From positions 1 through 31,538 of the forward strand of contig CAJUEG010000027.1 in the NCBI GenBank assembly GCA_910584835.1: DNA of 31,538 nt, given 5' to 3'. The position numbers and the translations under genes are program-made. The DNA comes from an uncultured Oscillospiraceae bacterium (GTDB lineage: Bacteria; Bacillota; Clostridia; Oscillospirales; Oscillospiraceae). Below the pieces are notes generated by a model, which made no database searches, was not told where the DNA came from, and was given only the letters and a program-made list of their open reading frames with translations. Shown one piece after another: positions 14,212 to 23,023 of this stretch (its first letter is position 1; the number at the start of each line of letters is the position of its first letter).

Positions 14212-15003
14212 TCAGCCAAAGAAGAACCCGGTGGTCATGTCCAGATAGTTTTCCCCGCTGTAGGCGGGATACTGCGCCTGGACCGCCTCCTTGAACGCCT
14301 TGCCGTCGGCGCAGGACGCCGCGATGGCCTTCAGCTTCTCCAGATAGTCGATCTTGGCCTGGACGTCCTTCAAATCCTCCGGCGTATAGTGGGAGGTGAG
14401 GATCAGATCATAACCCTTTTGGATATAGCCCTTCAGCTGGCTGATGATTCCGTCCGCATGGCCCGCCCCGGCCACGATGGAGTGGCAGTCGTGGCCCAGC
14501 ATATGGGTATAGACCGCGTTGATCTCGGGGATCTCCACGTCGAACGCCTCCGCAGTCTGATGGATGACGAAGTCGATCCCGCCGATGGACACCGGGCCCT
14601 CGCCGATCAGATTGGTGACAGTGTGGATTTCATGGTCGAAGGCGCCGCCAAAGGCGGCGGTGAACTGGTCGATGAGGGCCTTCCCTCCGCCGTTTTTAGT
14701 GTAGTCCACGGCGTTGGCCGTGGCGCACCTGGGGACCTGGGGCAGCAGGGAGCCGCCGGCCCCGTGGTAGGCCACCAGCAGCCCGGCCACCGCCTTGCCC
14801 TCCAGGTACTTGGCCAGGGCGGCGATGCTGTCCTTGAAGCAGGGCGGCTCCAGCAGTACCCACTGACCCGCCTTTTCCACCAGGAACGTCTCGTCGCTGA
14901 GGGGGTCATTGGTCTGATAGGCGTGGAGCTTCACGCCGCCGAAATCATAGACGTGCATTTCGCCCTGGTCCAGCTTGATGGTGGTAAAATCCCGCTTGTT
15001 CAT
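14212..15003 (-). CDS. MBL-fold-like protein with degenerate metal site
   Basis: 263 residues. The beta-rich N-terminal half (DQGEMHVYDFGGVKLHAYQTNDPLSDE split over two strands, then ETFLVEKAGQWVLLEPP) and the spacing of later His residues (HMLGHDCHSIVAG, LTSHYTPEDL) resemble metallo-beta-lactamase-fold hydrolases. The metal motif HxHxDH is not present: the expected place reads VAYHGAGGSLLP. A normal dinuclear hydrolase is therefore doubtful. The ATG at 15003 follows GGAGGAAAC; the much longer open frame upstream crosses the regulatory region. The gene is divergent from an HxlR regulator, a common arrangement for genes it controls, and leads into the macrodomain/SirTM pair. Function unknown. 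Confidence 0.7.
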   Translation of the reverse strand: MNKRDFTTIKLDQGEMHVYDFGGVKLHAYQTNDPLSDETFLVEKAGQWVLLEPPCFKDSIAALAKYLEGKAVAGLLVAYHGAGGSLLPQVPRCATANAVDYTKNGGGKALIDQFTAAFGGAFDHEIHTVTNLIGEGPVSIGGIDFVIHQTAEAFDVEIPEINAVYTHMLGHDCHSIVAGAGHADGIISQLKGYIQKGYDLILTSHYTPEDLKDVQAKIDYLEKLKAIAASCADGKAFKEAVQAQYPAYSGENYLDMTTGFFFG

Positions 15004-15057
15004 GTTCGTTTCCTCCAGTTTTTTGGTTTTCGCAGGTTGTTCTCTCCTGTTGTCATC

Positions 15058-15086
15058 AGTGTATCCCAGAAAGGGCCGGGCCGCAA
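15058..15086 (-). promoter_or_regulatory. Promoter of the MBL/macrodomain/SirTM unit
   Basis: TTGCGG (15086-15081), 17 bases, TACACT (15063-15058) on minus, about 55 bases before the ATG at 15003. The palindromes at 15092-15139 lie directly upstream of the -35. Confidence 0.6.
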
Positions 15087-15091
15087 GTACG

Positions 15092-15139
15092 CACAATATT
15101 GTGGCATAGTTACCCGGCGGTAACAATTGGGCGGTTACC
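15092..15139. promoter_or_regulatory. Operator-like inverted repeats between divergent genes
   Basis: Three elements stand together: a perfect 12-bp palindrome CACAATATTGTG at 15092-15103, an inverted repeat GTTACC-CGGC-GGTAAC at 15109-15124, and another GGTTACC at 15133-15139. They lie between the MBL promoter and the HxlR gene, and are plausible binding sites for the HxlR dimer. Assignment is inference. Confidence 0.55.
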
Positions 15140-15187
15140 TGGAGGAAACGATTGTCTGATTCCAACGGTTTCCGGCGTGGAAACGCC

Positions 15188-15214
15188 GCCAAAAAATTTT
15201 GAAAATTTTTTGGC
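15188..15214. repeat. 27-bp perfect AT-rich palindrome
   Basis: GCC, A6, T4, G, A4, T6, GGC reads the same on both strands except for the central G at 15201. It lies 17 bases upstream of the HxlR -35 box. The phased A/T tracts could be an UP element, a bend, or a protein site; it has no T-run placement for a terminator of either neighbour. Confidence 0.6.
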
Positions 15215-15231
15215 CTGGAGCCGGGCGGCCC

Positions 15232-15261
15232 TTGACAGGGACGTTTGCAATACAGTAAAAT
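15232..15261 (+). promoter_or_regulatory. Promoter of the HxlR gene
   Basis: TTGACA (15232-15237), 18 bases, TAAAAT (15256-15261), about 50 bases before the ATG at 15311. Confidence 0.75.
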
Positions 15262-15310
15262 TAGGCTGTACATCCCAAATGGAAACTGTTGATTGCGGGA
15301 GGGGATTGTG

Positions 15311-15637
15311 ATGGCGGCAGTCAGGGAGCTTCCGGCCTGCCCGGTGGAAACAACGCTGACCTTGATCAGCGACAAATGGAAGGTGCTCATACTGCGGGAC
15401 CTGCTGCCCGGGACGAAGCGCTTTGGGGAACTGAAAAAGTCCATTGGCGGCGTGAGCCAAAAGGTGCTCACCGCCCAGCTCCGGCAGATGGAGGAGAGCG
15501 GCCTGCTGGTCCGGACGGTATATCCGGAGGTTCCGCCGCGGGTGGAGTACACGCTGACGGAATTGGGATACAGCTTGAAGCCGGTCCTGGACGCGATGTG
15601 GGATTGGGGCGAAGAATATAAGGCAAAAAACGCCTGA
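15311..15637 (+). CDS. HxlR-family transcriptional regulator
   Basis: 108 residues, normal HxlR length. The N-terminus reads ELPACPVETTLTLISDKWKVLIL, then a winged helix-turn-helix (KRFGELKKSIGGVSQKVLTA, QLRQMEESGLLVRTVYPEVP) and VEYTLTELGYSLKPVL. Cys10 is at the position of the redox-sensing cysteine known from YodB and HypR, though many HxlR proteins carry this Cys without proven sensing. The ATG at 15311 follows GGGAGGGG. It is transcribed divergently from the MBL/macrodomain/SirTM genes, which are its likely targets, with palindromic sites between. It is ended by the bidirectional terminator at 15699-15735. Confidence 0.94.
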   Translation: MAAVRELPACPVETTLTLISDKWKVLILRDLLPGTKRFGELKKSIGGVSQKVLTAQLRQMEESGLLVRTVYPEVPPRVEYTLTELGYSLKPVLDAMWDWGEEYKAKNA

Positions 15638-15698
15638 GATAGTAAGCAGGCTCCGGGGAAGCGCCGCCGCGGCATTTATTCGGAGGCCCTTTCATATT

Positions 15699-15735
15699 AA
15701 AAGCCATCCGGCCGGCAAAGCTGGATGGCTTTTTC
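15699..15735. terminator. Bidirectional terminator between HxlR and GH30 genes
   Basis: Stem AGCCATCC/GGATGGCT (15702-15709 with 15723-15730), preceded by A residues and followed by five T residues. It ends the HxlR message on plus and the GH94/GH30 operon on minus. Confidence 0.88.
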
Positions 15736-15777
15736 ATTATGGAGACGCGGCAGCAAAAAGCAGGGATGAAGCTTTGC

Positions 15778-17106
15778 CTAACCGCCCCAGCATATCGTAG
15801 CGATGCTGTGGGCCGGAAGGGGTACGCAATATCCCTCCGCCCCGTCCTGAGTCAGGGAAACCGGCAGATCCCGGCCCGTGCGGTTGAGCAGCACCGCTGC
15901 CCGGCCGCCGTCCGGGTTTTCAAAGGCCGTGACCTCCGCGTCCGCCGTCCAGGCGGACGCCCCCAGCCGAACCGCCCCGGGGCGGAGAAACCGGCTGAAC
16001 TGGCCGATATACCAGTATTCGTCCATGGGGGTGAAGTCCTGTCCGTCCTCGGTGAGCATGACCGGGGCCTCACAGAAATTCCCCACGTGGTTGGGCCCGC
16101 CCTTGGCGTCCAGCAGCAGATTCCAGTCCAGGCTGCCGTTGACGCCGCCGTTCAGGTTCCCCAGGATGTCGTGGGCATACATCTCCGCCTTTTCCAAGGC
16201 GGTCATCCCGTCGAAACGGCTGTACTCCACGCAGCCCTCCGTAAACCAGAGCTCCTTGTCCGGCCACAGTGAGCGCACCGCCCGCAGCGCGTCGAAATGG
16301 TCCCCGGTGTACCAGTGGACGGCAAAGCCGGACACGGCCCGCGCCGCCCCGGGGACGGCCAGGGTTTCCGCCGCCCGGTAGGGCAGGACCTCCTTGTTGT
16401 GGTCCCAGGCCAGAATCTTTACGTCGCCGCAGCCCGCGGCCTCCAGCGCCGGGGCCAGGTATTGGGCGGCGAACTCCCCCTCCTCCCGGGCGGAGTAGAC
16501 GCAGGAGTCCCAGGTCTGGACGGCGGCGGGCTCGTTCTGCACGGAGATGTAACCCACCTCGCAGCCCGCGGCGCGGTAGTGGGCGGCATACCGGGCCATG
16601 CACGCCGCCCAGCGGGCGCGGTACTCCGGCTTCAGCGCCCCGCCGTGGTTCATCTCTCCGTTGGTTTTCATGAAGCCCGGGGGGCTCCAGGGGCTGAGCA
16701 GCAGGCCGATGGGCCGCCCCGCCGCCTCCTGTGCCGCCAGGATCATGGGGATGAGGCGCTGGTCATCCCGGCTGGTGTCAAAGCCCTCGTCCCTCGGCCC
16801 GGACTGGCAGGCGTAATTGCCCAGGGAGAAGTCGCAGCTCCCGATGTGGACCCGCCCCCGGGTGTAGCCCAGGCCCTCCGGCCCGAAACAGCAGTTCAGA
16901 AACGCCTGCCGCCGCGCCTCCGGCAGCCGCGCCCAGCTGTGGGCGGCGGCCTCGGTAAAGGCCCCGCCGAACCCCTCAAACCGCTGGTACCGGCAGCCGG
17001 GATAGACGCTGACCTGGTGGATGCAGTCCAGCGGCCCGCGCTCCAGCGTCCGGCTGTGCCAGCGCTGGCCTTTCCGCAAATTTGTGACGGTCAAAACCGC
17101 GTTCAT
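15778..17106 (-). CDS. GH30-family glycoside hydrolase
   Basis: 442 residues, no signal peptide, hence cytoplasmic. The (beta/alpha)8 part begins QRFEGFGGAFTEAAAH near 41-56. The acid/base is Glu192 in SVQNEPAA and the nucleophile Glu290 in LWFTEGCVEY. A C-terminal beta domain ends near NPDGGRAAVLLNRTG and IATICWGG, as in GH30. The family includes beta-1,6- and beta-1,3-glucosidases/glucanases, glucosylceramidases and xylanases; the exact bond cannot be told. The ATG at 17106 overlaps the previous stop as ATGA, after GGAGGAG. It is the last gene of a three-gene operon with two phosphorylases, so it probably trims imported beta-gluco-oligosaccharides or removes branches that block phosphorolysis. 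Confidence 0.9.
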   Translation of the reverse strand: MNAVLTVTNLRKGQRWHSRTLERGPLDCIHQVSVYPGCRYQRFEGFGGAFTEAAAHSWARLPEARRQAFLNCCFGPEGLGYTRGRVHIGSCDFSLGNYACQSGPRDEGFDTSRDDQRLIPMILAAQEAAGRPIGLLLSPWSPPGFMKTNGEMNHGGALKPEYRARWAACMARYAAHYRAAGCEVGYISVQNEPAAVQTWDSCVYSAREEGEFAAQYLAPALEAAGCGDVKILAWDHNKEVLPYRAAETLAVPGAARAVSGFAVHWYTGDHFDALRAVRSLWPDKELWFTEGCVEYSRFDGMTALEKAEMYAHDILGNLNGGVNGSLDWNLLLDAKGGPNHVGNFCEAPVMLTEDGQDFTPMDEYWYIGQFSRFLRPGAVRLGASAWTADAEVTAFENPDGGRAAVLLNRTGRDLPVSLTQDGAEGYCVPLPAHSIATICWGG

Positions 17107-20100
17107 TTCCACTCCTCCATTTCGATGTCGATGGCGGCGATCTCTCCGCTTCGGACCATCCGGGCCTCATGGCCGGACAGGTGCGGTCCGGCGAAGGCAG
17201 TCCGCCCGCCGTCCCGCCCGGTGAGCGTCCAGCGGGCCGGGACCGTCTTTCCGGGGACCAGCGCCCCGCAGCCGGGGGCGCGGTAGGTCACCTGGACGCT
17301 TCCCAGGAACGTGGCCTGTACCGCGCCGTCCGAAGGCATAAGATAACCGGGGAGAAACGGCTCCAGCGCCAGCCGCAGCTCCCCGTCCTCCCAGCGGAAG
17401 GGGGCGGGCCCGAAGAACATGATCTGCCACATCTGCAAGAACTCCGCGGTGGAGCCGGACAGCCGGGCCACAAAGCCCTGTCCCCAGCGGGCCGGGTCCG
17501 GGTTGGCGGAGGAGGCCAGGAAGGACACGTTTTCCAGCGGGCTGCGGCCATACCGCTCCGGGTCCAGGAAGGGGACGGCGGCGGTGCGGAACGCCTGGGC
17601 AAACTCTTCGTAAAGCCCGCTTTTCAGCAGCTCCAGCAGATATTTGTACTCCATGTGGAGCCAGATGGACTCGTTTTCCAGCCAGCCGGGGGAGAAGGCC
17701 GCCGCCCGCCCCGCCTCGAAGCTGACGCTGGACAGGCTCTCGTTCACCTTGTACATCCCCAGCTCTTTGTCGTAGAGGGCGCTCTCCCGCACCCGGCGGG
17801 CCAGCGCCGCCTTTTCCGCCCGGGGCGCGTCCAGCTTGAGCCAGCGCACCGGCCCCTCCAGAAAGAGGGGCAGCGGATGGGGGACAAGGCCGGCGGGCAT
17901 GGGCCCCTCCGGGCCATCGTTGATGCCCTGGGCCTCAAAGGTGAAGTAGGTGGGGCAGATGCCGCCCCCCAGCGCCACGGCGGCGCGGATGCCGGCGCGC
18001 ACCGCCTCCTCCATCCGGCCCAGCATGGCCGACAGCTCCTCCCGGCCCACGCTCCGCCGCGCCCCGGAGAAGCCGAAATCCGTCCGGGCCCGATAGCGCT
18101 CCTTGACCGCGTTCAGCCGGTCCCAGCGCAGGAAGGCGTCTGATTCCGCACCCAAGATCTCCGCCACCCCCTCGACCAGGGCGGCGATCTCCTCGTACAG
18201 CTCCACCTGCCCCGGCCTGCGCCCCAGCGCCCGCCGGGTGAAGGCCAGCAGGCGGGCCAGCTCGCAGCTCTCCGCCATGGACGAGCCCAGCAGGCCGGGC
18301 AGGCCGTTGAGGGCGTCGTACCAGCCCGGCTTGCCGCCCTCCATCTCGATGCCCATCCCGGCGGCGTCCAGGGTGGCGGTCTTGACGGCGCACAGCAGCA
18401 GCAGCTTCTCTATCAGCGTGCTCACCGCCTGCCCGTCCCCCGCCAGCGCCCACTTGCGGTCCACCCCGGCCTTGACCTCCTCGTCCAGCGCGCCGTACTG
18501 GCGCAGGCCGTTGCAGGTCATATGATAGCGCCCGACCCGGGGCCTCACCACCGCCCGGGACTCGTACCAGCGGCAGCGTCGTTCCCCAAACAGCAGCTCC
18601 TCCTCCCCCTCGGGGTAAACGGCCAGGTAGCTCTCGATCAGATCCAGGTTATACGTCCAGTGGTCGCACCAGTAGCCCTCCTTGAAGTCGGCGTTGGGCT
18701 CGTGGTCCGCCGCGCACACGGCAGCGGCGGTGAGGGACAGAGCGTCCCCCTCTTCCATGCCCCAGTCCTCCGCCGCCATGGCCAGCGCGCCGGGGGTGAA
18801 GGGCTTGGCCAGCAGCTGCGCCGCCTCGTCCCGGCGGCCCTCCGGGGCGCGGGCGAGGATGCCCGGCAGCGCCCCCTCCGGCAGGGTATAGGTACTGGCG
18901 GTGAGCACCAGAGGGTTATAGCCGTCCGCCTGGATGAGGTCGAAGAAGGTGTAGATATTCTCCACCCCCAGGCGGGGGGCGAACAGCACGTCGCACCGCC
19001 GGTTCTGGTTCACGTCCCGGAAGTTCCCGTTCCCCTGGGCGTAGTACTCCCCGCCCAGTGAAAAGGCGTTATACTCCCGCTCCGGGTCGCCGTGCTTCCG
19101 GGAGTAGAGGTAGAAGGGGACGGACTTCCCGCCATTTTGGAAGAAGGTGGGCACGCCGCCCCGCAGGGCGTTGTCCAGATAGGTCTGGCGGCAGTAGGCG
19201 TCAAACACCGGGTGGTTGGTGCGGCAGGCGGCGGGGGCGCACAGCTCCTCCACCAGCGCGGCGGCCTGACGGCGCTTCTCCTCGAACCAGTCCCCGCCGG
19301 AGATACGCCCGGCCAGGGCGGCCACTCGGCCCTTGTCCTCTGCCTGGCCGTAAAGGGAGAACACCCGGAGTGCCTCCCCAGGCCCCAGCGCCGCCTGCTT
19401 GGGCAAAAAGCAGCAGGGGAAGCGGTTTTCCGTCTGCTGGGGCGCGGCCCGCAGCTGTGCCAGCGGGGTGCGGGCGAAGCCCTCCGCCGCGGCCAGCGAC
19501 GTGTCCGCCCCGAACACCAGCTCCGGCTCCACCAGGGGCCGCAGCGGCATCCCCCCCTCGTCCCAGGCCAGGCAGAAATTGCAGCCCTCCACCCGGCTGA
19601 CCTGGGCGGTGTCCTCCATGGAGGCCCGCACCCGGAAGCAGGCCATGCCCTGTGACCCGTCCTCCACCCGCATCCAGGCCTGGGCCAGATTGTTCATCTC
19701 CTTGAGGTTCTCGTGGCTGACGCCGTAGGGGACCAGCTCCGGCATACCGTCCAGCAGCTCCAGCGTTATGGGCTCCGCCCCCGTGTTGGCCACCGTCAGC
19801 ACCCGGGCCAGCGCCGCCGTGCGCTCCCCGGGGACGCCGAAGTACGCCGCCGACGCGCACAGGCCGTCCTGCTCACAGGTGATCTCCAGCTCGCCCATGC
19901 CGATGTGCATATCGCAGCTTTGGGCGAACAGCTCCCGGTACGTGCCATTCACCCTGCAAAAGGTGCGAAAGCCCGTCCTGGCCACGTCCCGGTACGCCTG
20001 CCGGGCGGGGGAGAACTCCATGACGGCGTGCTCCTTGTCCTGGGCTCCGAAGGAGCACACACTGCCCCCGGTTGTTGTAGTAGCACCACACCGGCACCCC

Positions 20101-20190
20101 CAGCGGCCCGGCGATTCCGGGCAGGAAGCTGGAAAAGGGCGGCCTGCTCTGGTAGTTTTGAATTACATAGCGCCCCTGTTTATCAAACAT
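17103..20190 (-). CDS. GH94-clan sugar phosphorylase (COG3459-like), interrupted by a frameshift
   Basis: The N-terminus (MFDKQGRYVIQNYQSRPPF, then SFLPGIAGPLGVPVWCYYNNRGQ) is read from ATG 20190. From about 20060 the protein continues in another frame (CSFGAQDKEHAVMEFSPARQ) to 17103. Joined, it is about 1029 residues with the architecture of large cellobiose-phosphorylase-like enzymes: a beta-sandwich N-terminal domain, then an (alpha/alpha)6 barrel with WCDHWTYNLDLIESYL and PGWYDALNGLPG (Asp near 626, likely the general acid). Beta-glucan phosphorylases of GH94/GH149/GH161 type are the candidates; the family number is inference. The ATG overlaps the GH94 stop by eight bases after AAGGAG. 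The frameshift is at a TG-repeat near 20057-20063. Initiation at the internal GTG 20060 would lose 43 conserved residues. Either the gene is broken, phase-variable, or a read error is present. Confidence 0.85.
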
Positions 20191-22849
20191 CTCCGTCGTC
20201 TCCTTCCCCGGCGGGGATCAGCTCCGCCGTCAGCTCCAGCAGCCCGTCCCCTTCAGGCAGCTTCCCGCGGGGGATGACCAGCCGCCCGCCGGAGCCCGTC
20301 CACCGCTTCTCTCCGCAGACCACCGTCCCCAGCCGGTATTGGCCGAAGTCCAGCCCCCCGGCGTTTTCATACCGCACCCGCAGCCGCCGCCCGGCGGCGG
20401 TGCAGCAAAGCTCCGCCGCGCCGCTGGCGTCGAACTGCTCCAACCTCAGCTTGGGCTCCAGCAGAAGGTCCCCGCCCAGGCCCCGTACGCCGAACACCTG
20501 GGTCTGCATGGTGAGCAGCAGCCAGCTCCCCGCCCCTGTGAGGTAGGGGTACATCCCCCGGCCCCGGTCGTCAAAATACTCCGGGATGCCGGGAAGGAGC
20601 CTGCTGCGGGCGAAATCGCCGCACTGTATAAACAGCTGCCGCAGCACCTTCCACCCTTCGGCGGCAAAGCCCCGGGCGTAGAGGGCGTAGGCGTACATCA
20701 CCGCCATGTGACAGAACACCGCCCCGTTCTCCTTGTGCCCGTAGGCAAAGCCGAACATCCGGCCCATGTCCAGCTTGACCTCGCCGAAGTCGGTATTCAG
20801 GCAGTAGCCGCCCCGCCGAGGCTGAAACAGGTACCAGTCCGCCGCCCGGACGATCTCCCCCACCCGGCTGTTGTCCGCCGCGCCGGAGAGGATGGCAAAC
20901 ACCTGCCCGGTGAGCATCATGCGGGCCGTCTCCCCCCGCAGGCCCTCCGCCTGGCGGCCGGAGTTGTCGTAGTAGCTGTTGAACCAGTGGAGGCGCACCC
21001 CGTCCCCCACCCACTCCGAGGCGGCGATATGCCCCCGCAGCCATTGGGCCATGGCGCCCAATTTGCCGGCCAGGCGCGGGGCGGGGTACGCCGCTTTCTC
21101 CCAGGAGCGGTCCGCCCCGGCGCAGTAGTCCAGCAGGGCCGCGCGCATCTCCTCCGGTTTTCCCCAGATGGTCTCCGGGCAGTCCAGGAGCTTTGCCAGC
21201 GCCCCGCTGACGGCGAGGGAAGCCGGTCCCGCCCCGGCCAGCCGCCGGACCATTCCGGCCAGCAGGCCGAAGGCGTAGGCGTAGGCGGCGGTGAAGGCCA
21301 CGCTCTCCCCCCGCTCCCGGGCCATGTCCAGCCCGTCGTTCCAGTCCGCCCCCCGCAGGCGCATGTGGCCGTGCTCCCCCACGTCGAAAAAGGCGGCGGC
21401 GAGCTGCACCAGCAGGTGCTCCAGCACCGTGCCGGCGCGGGGGCTGTCCGGGGGCGCGGAGCGCGTCCACTCCCCCCGCCAGGGCAGATCGTCGGCGAAA
21501 TAGGGCCGCTCCTCCAGGAGGAAGCCGTCGTCCCCCGTCTCGTCCAGATAGAGGGCCACGGTGAGCAGGGGCCAGAAGCCGTGGTCCATCCACACCCGGG
21601 GGATGCCGTTTCGGTCCGCCTTGAACTCCCCCGGCGCATCGCCGATGATGGTGGCGTTGGTGCCGTCGGTGCGCACTCCGGCGAAGTAGCTGAGCAAATC
21701 CTCCCGGACCCCGCCGGGGCCGGTGAGCAGCAGGGCCAGGCTGTCCTGCCACAGGTCCCGCCAGCCCCGGCCCCCCCGGCCATAGTCGTGGTGGGGGAGG
21801 AAGCTGCATCCGCATATGCGGCGCAGCACGGGCTGTATGGCCACCCAGCGCATCCAGGCGTCGAACCGGGCGTCCCCGGTGCGGAAGGTCTGGCCCACCT
21901 GCCCCTGCCACCACGCCTTGGTCTGTTCCAGGGCGGCGTCTACCCCGTCGGGGGTGAGGTAGGGCGCCGGGCTGCCGCCGATGGCCAGCACAATCTGGTA
22001 GCGGCGGCTCTCGCCGGGGCCCAGGGTCGCCGTGGGGAAGAACAGCGCCGCGGCCATCTCGCCGCCCTGGGCGCTCTGCCCGGCGTGGAGCCAGCTCTCA
22101 GGCCGGGGGCGCACCACCGCCTCGGGCCAGTCCCAGCTCCCTTCCCCCACAAAGTCCCGGGCCAGGGCCAAAAAGCCCTGGGGCGGCGCGCCGGTCTCGT
22201 CCCCGCCCCACACCCGGTAGGTCACCTGTCCCGGCCGGTGGCCCCGCTCGTCAAAGGTGAGGGTGGGGGTCAGGTCGGGGCCGTGGCGGCGCAGCTCCAC
22301 CCGGTGGAGCAGGCTGGTGACGTGGCGGTGGTCCCGGATGTTGTCGGCGGAGCGGCCGTAGAGGGGGACGGCCGCCGTGGGGGACAGCTCCAGCGGCCGG
22401 TCCCCGGTGTTGGTCAGGGTGACCTGCATGATCTCGATGGGTTCCTCCCCCGCGGGGACAAAGCTGAGGGTGGAGGCGCGCAGGCCCAGCCCCCGGTTCT
22501 CCCGAGTGAGCCGCTGCCACAGCAGCCCCCCGGTGAGGACGGTCTCCTCGCAGTCCGGGGTAAAGCGCCGGGCCTGCTGGGGGGCGCTCTGGCCCACAGC
22601 CGACCAGGGCTCCCCCCCGTTGACCCGCACCCAGAAGTTCCGGCTGTCCCGGCCGGAGCGCAGGCTGTCCTCGCTGGCCGGGGCCAACAGGAAGGTGTTC
22701 TGCCCGCTCTTGCAGTCCCCCGCCAGAAGGGGGGTGACGCTGGATATCATCCCGCCTCCGTTCGCCAGGGGGAAATAGATATCCCCGCACCGCTGGGCAT
22801 CCCGCAGGGTGAAATCGCCCTGTTCGTTCAAATAGGTCAACTGCCGCAT
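20183..22849 (-). CDS. GH94 glycoside phosphorylase (laminaribiose/cello-oligosaccharide type)
   Basis: About 888 residues. The N-terminal beta-sandwich (GDIYFPLANGGGMISSVTP, FWVRVNGG) is followed by an (alpha/alpha)6 barrel. The GH94 catalytic motif is present in RGADWNDGLDMA with Asp505 as general acid. Conserved HHDYGRGGRGWRDLWQD and GIPRVWMDHGFWP regions line the donor and phosphate sites. Inverting GH94 enzymes split beta-linked di- or oligosaccharides with phosphate to glucose 1-phosphate, saving ATP. Length near 900 is closer to laminaribiose phosphorylase than to the roughly 800-residue cellobiose enzymes; that specificity is a guess. The ATG at 22849 is chosen because AAGGAAAGG precedes it and the TTG alternative at 22891 lies upstream of the predicted transcription start. 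First gene of the catabolic operon. Confidence 0.9.
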   Translation of the reverse strand: MRQLTYLNEQGDFTLRDAQRCGDIYFPLANGGGMISSVTPLLAGDCKSGQNTFLLAPASEDSLRSGRDSRNFWVRVNGGEPWSAVGQSAPQQARRFTPDCEETVLTGGLLWQRLTRENRGLGLRASTLSFVPAGEEPIEIMQVTLTNTGDRPLELSPTAAVPLYGRSADNIRDHRHVTSLLHRVELRRHGPDLTPTLTFDERGHRPGQVTYRVWGGDETGAPPQGFLALARDFVGEGSWDWPEAVVRPRPESWLHAGQSAQGGEMAAALFFPTATLGPGESRRYQIVLAIGGSPAPYLTPDGVDAALEQTKAWWQGQVGQTFRTGDARFDAWMRWVAIQPVLRRICGCSFLPHHDYGRGGRGWRDLWQDSLALLLTGPGGVREDLLSYFAGVRTDGTNATIIGDAPGEFKADRNGIPRVWMDHGFWPLLTVALYLDETGDDGFLLEERPYFADDLPWRGEWTRSAPPDSPRAGTVLEHLLVQLAAAFFDVGEHGHMRLRGADWNDGLDMARERGESVAFTAAYAYAFGLLAGMVRRLAGAGPASLAVSGALAKLLDCPETIWGKPEEMRAALLDYCAGADRSWEKAAYPAPRLAGKLGAMAQWLRGHIAASEWVGDGVRLHWFNSYYDNSGRQAEGLRGETARMMLTGQVFAILSGAADNSRVGEIVRAADWYLFQPRRGGYCLNTDFGEVKLDMGRMFGFAYGHKENGAVFCHMAVMYAYALYARGFAAEGWKVLRQLFIQCGDFARSRLLPGIPEYFDDRGRGMYPYLTGAGSWLLLTMQTQVFGVRGLGGDLLLEPKLRLEQFDASGAAELCCTAAGRRLRVRYENAGGLDFGQYRLGTVVCGEKRWTGSGGRLVIPRGKLPEGDGLLELTAELIPAGEGDDGDV

Positions 22850-22882
22850 ATCCGCCGCCGCCTTTCCTTGCGTACTGCCCAT

Positions 22883-22945
22883 ATTGTACAAGAACGCGGG
22901 CGGGCGGGAAAGCGGGCGGATTTTATGGCGGTGTCATTTTTTATG
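22883..22945 (-). promoter_or_regulatory. Composite operator/promoter of the GH94-GH30 operon
   Basis: Reading the minus strand from 22945: CATAAAAAATGACACC, four bases, TAAAATC, then the -35 TTTCCC (22911-22906), 17 bases, -10 TACAAT (22888-22883). Motifs, order and spacing are the same as at 31174-31112 before the solute-binding-protein gene. The poor -35 with a conserved element right upstream is typical of an activator-dependent promoter, the likely activator being the AraC-type response regulator at 23024-24457. Confidence 0.8.
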
Positions 22946-22956
22946 GGGAGGTCAAA

Positions 22957-22990
22957 GCCGCCCCCGTCCTGCCATCGGACGGAGGGCGGC
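22957..22990 (-). terminator. Probable terminator after the response regulator
   Basis: GC-rich hairpin with GCCGCCC/GGGCGGC outer arms (22957-22963 with 22984-22990) and an inner CGTC/GACG pair, followed on minus by a short TTT. The weak T-run lowers confidence. It separates the transport/sensing operon from the enzyme operon. Confidence 0.55.
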
Positions 22991-23023
22991 CCTGCCAATT
23001 ATTTGTTATAGGGGGCTTCTCTG

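Noticed and set aside
15004..15675. N-terminal extension of the MBL gene to 487 codons
   Set aside because: It crosses both divergent promoters, the operators and the HxlR gene; the ATG at 15003 has GGAGGAAAC upstream.
20055..20066. Programmed ribosomal frameshifting in the large phosphorylase
   Set aside because: There is no slippery heptamer, and such shifting is not known for this family; slip or error at TG repeats is simpler.
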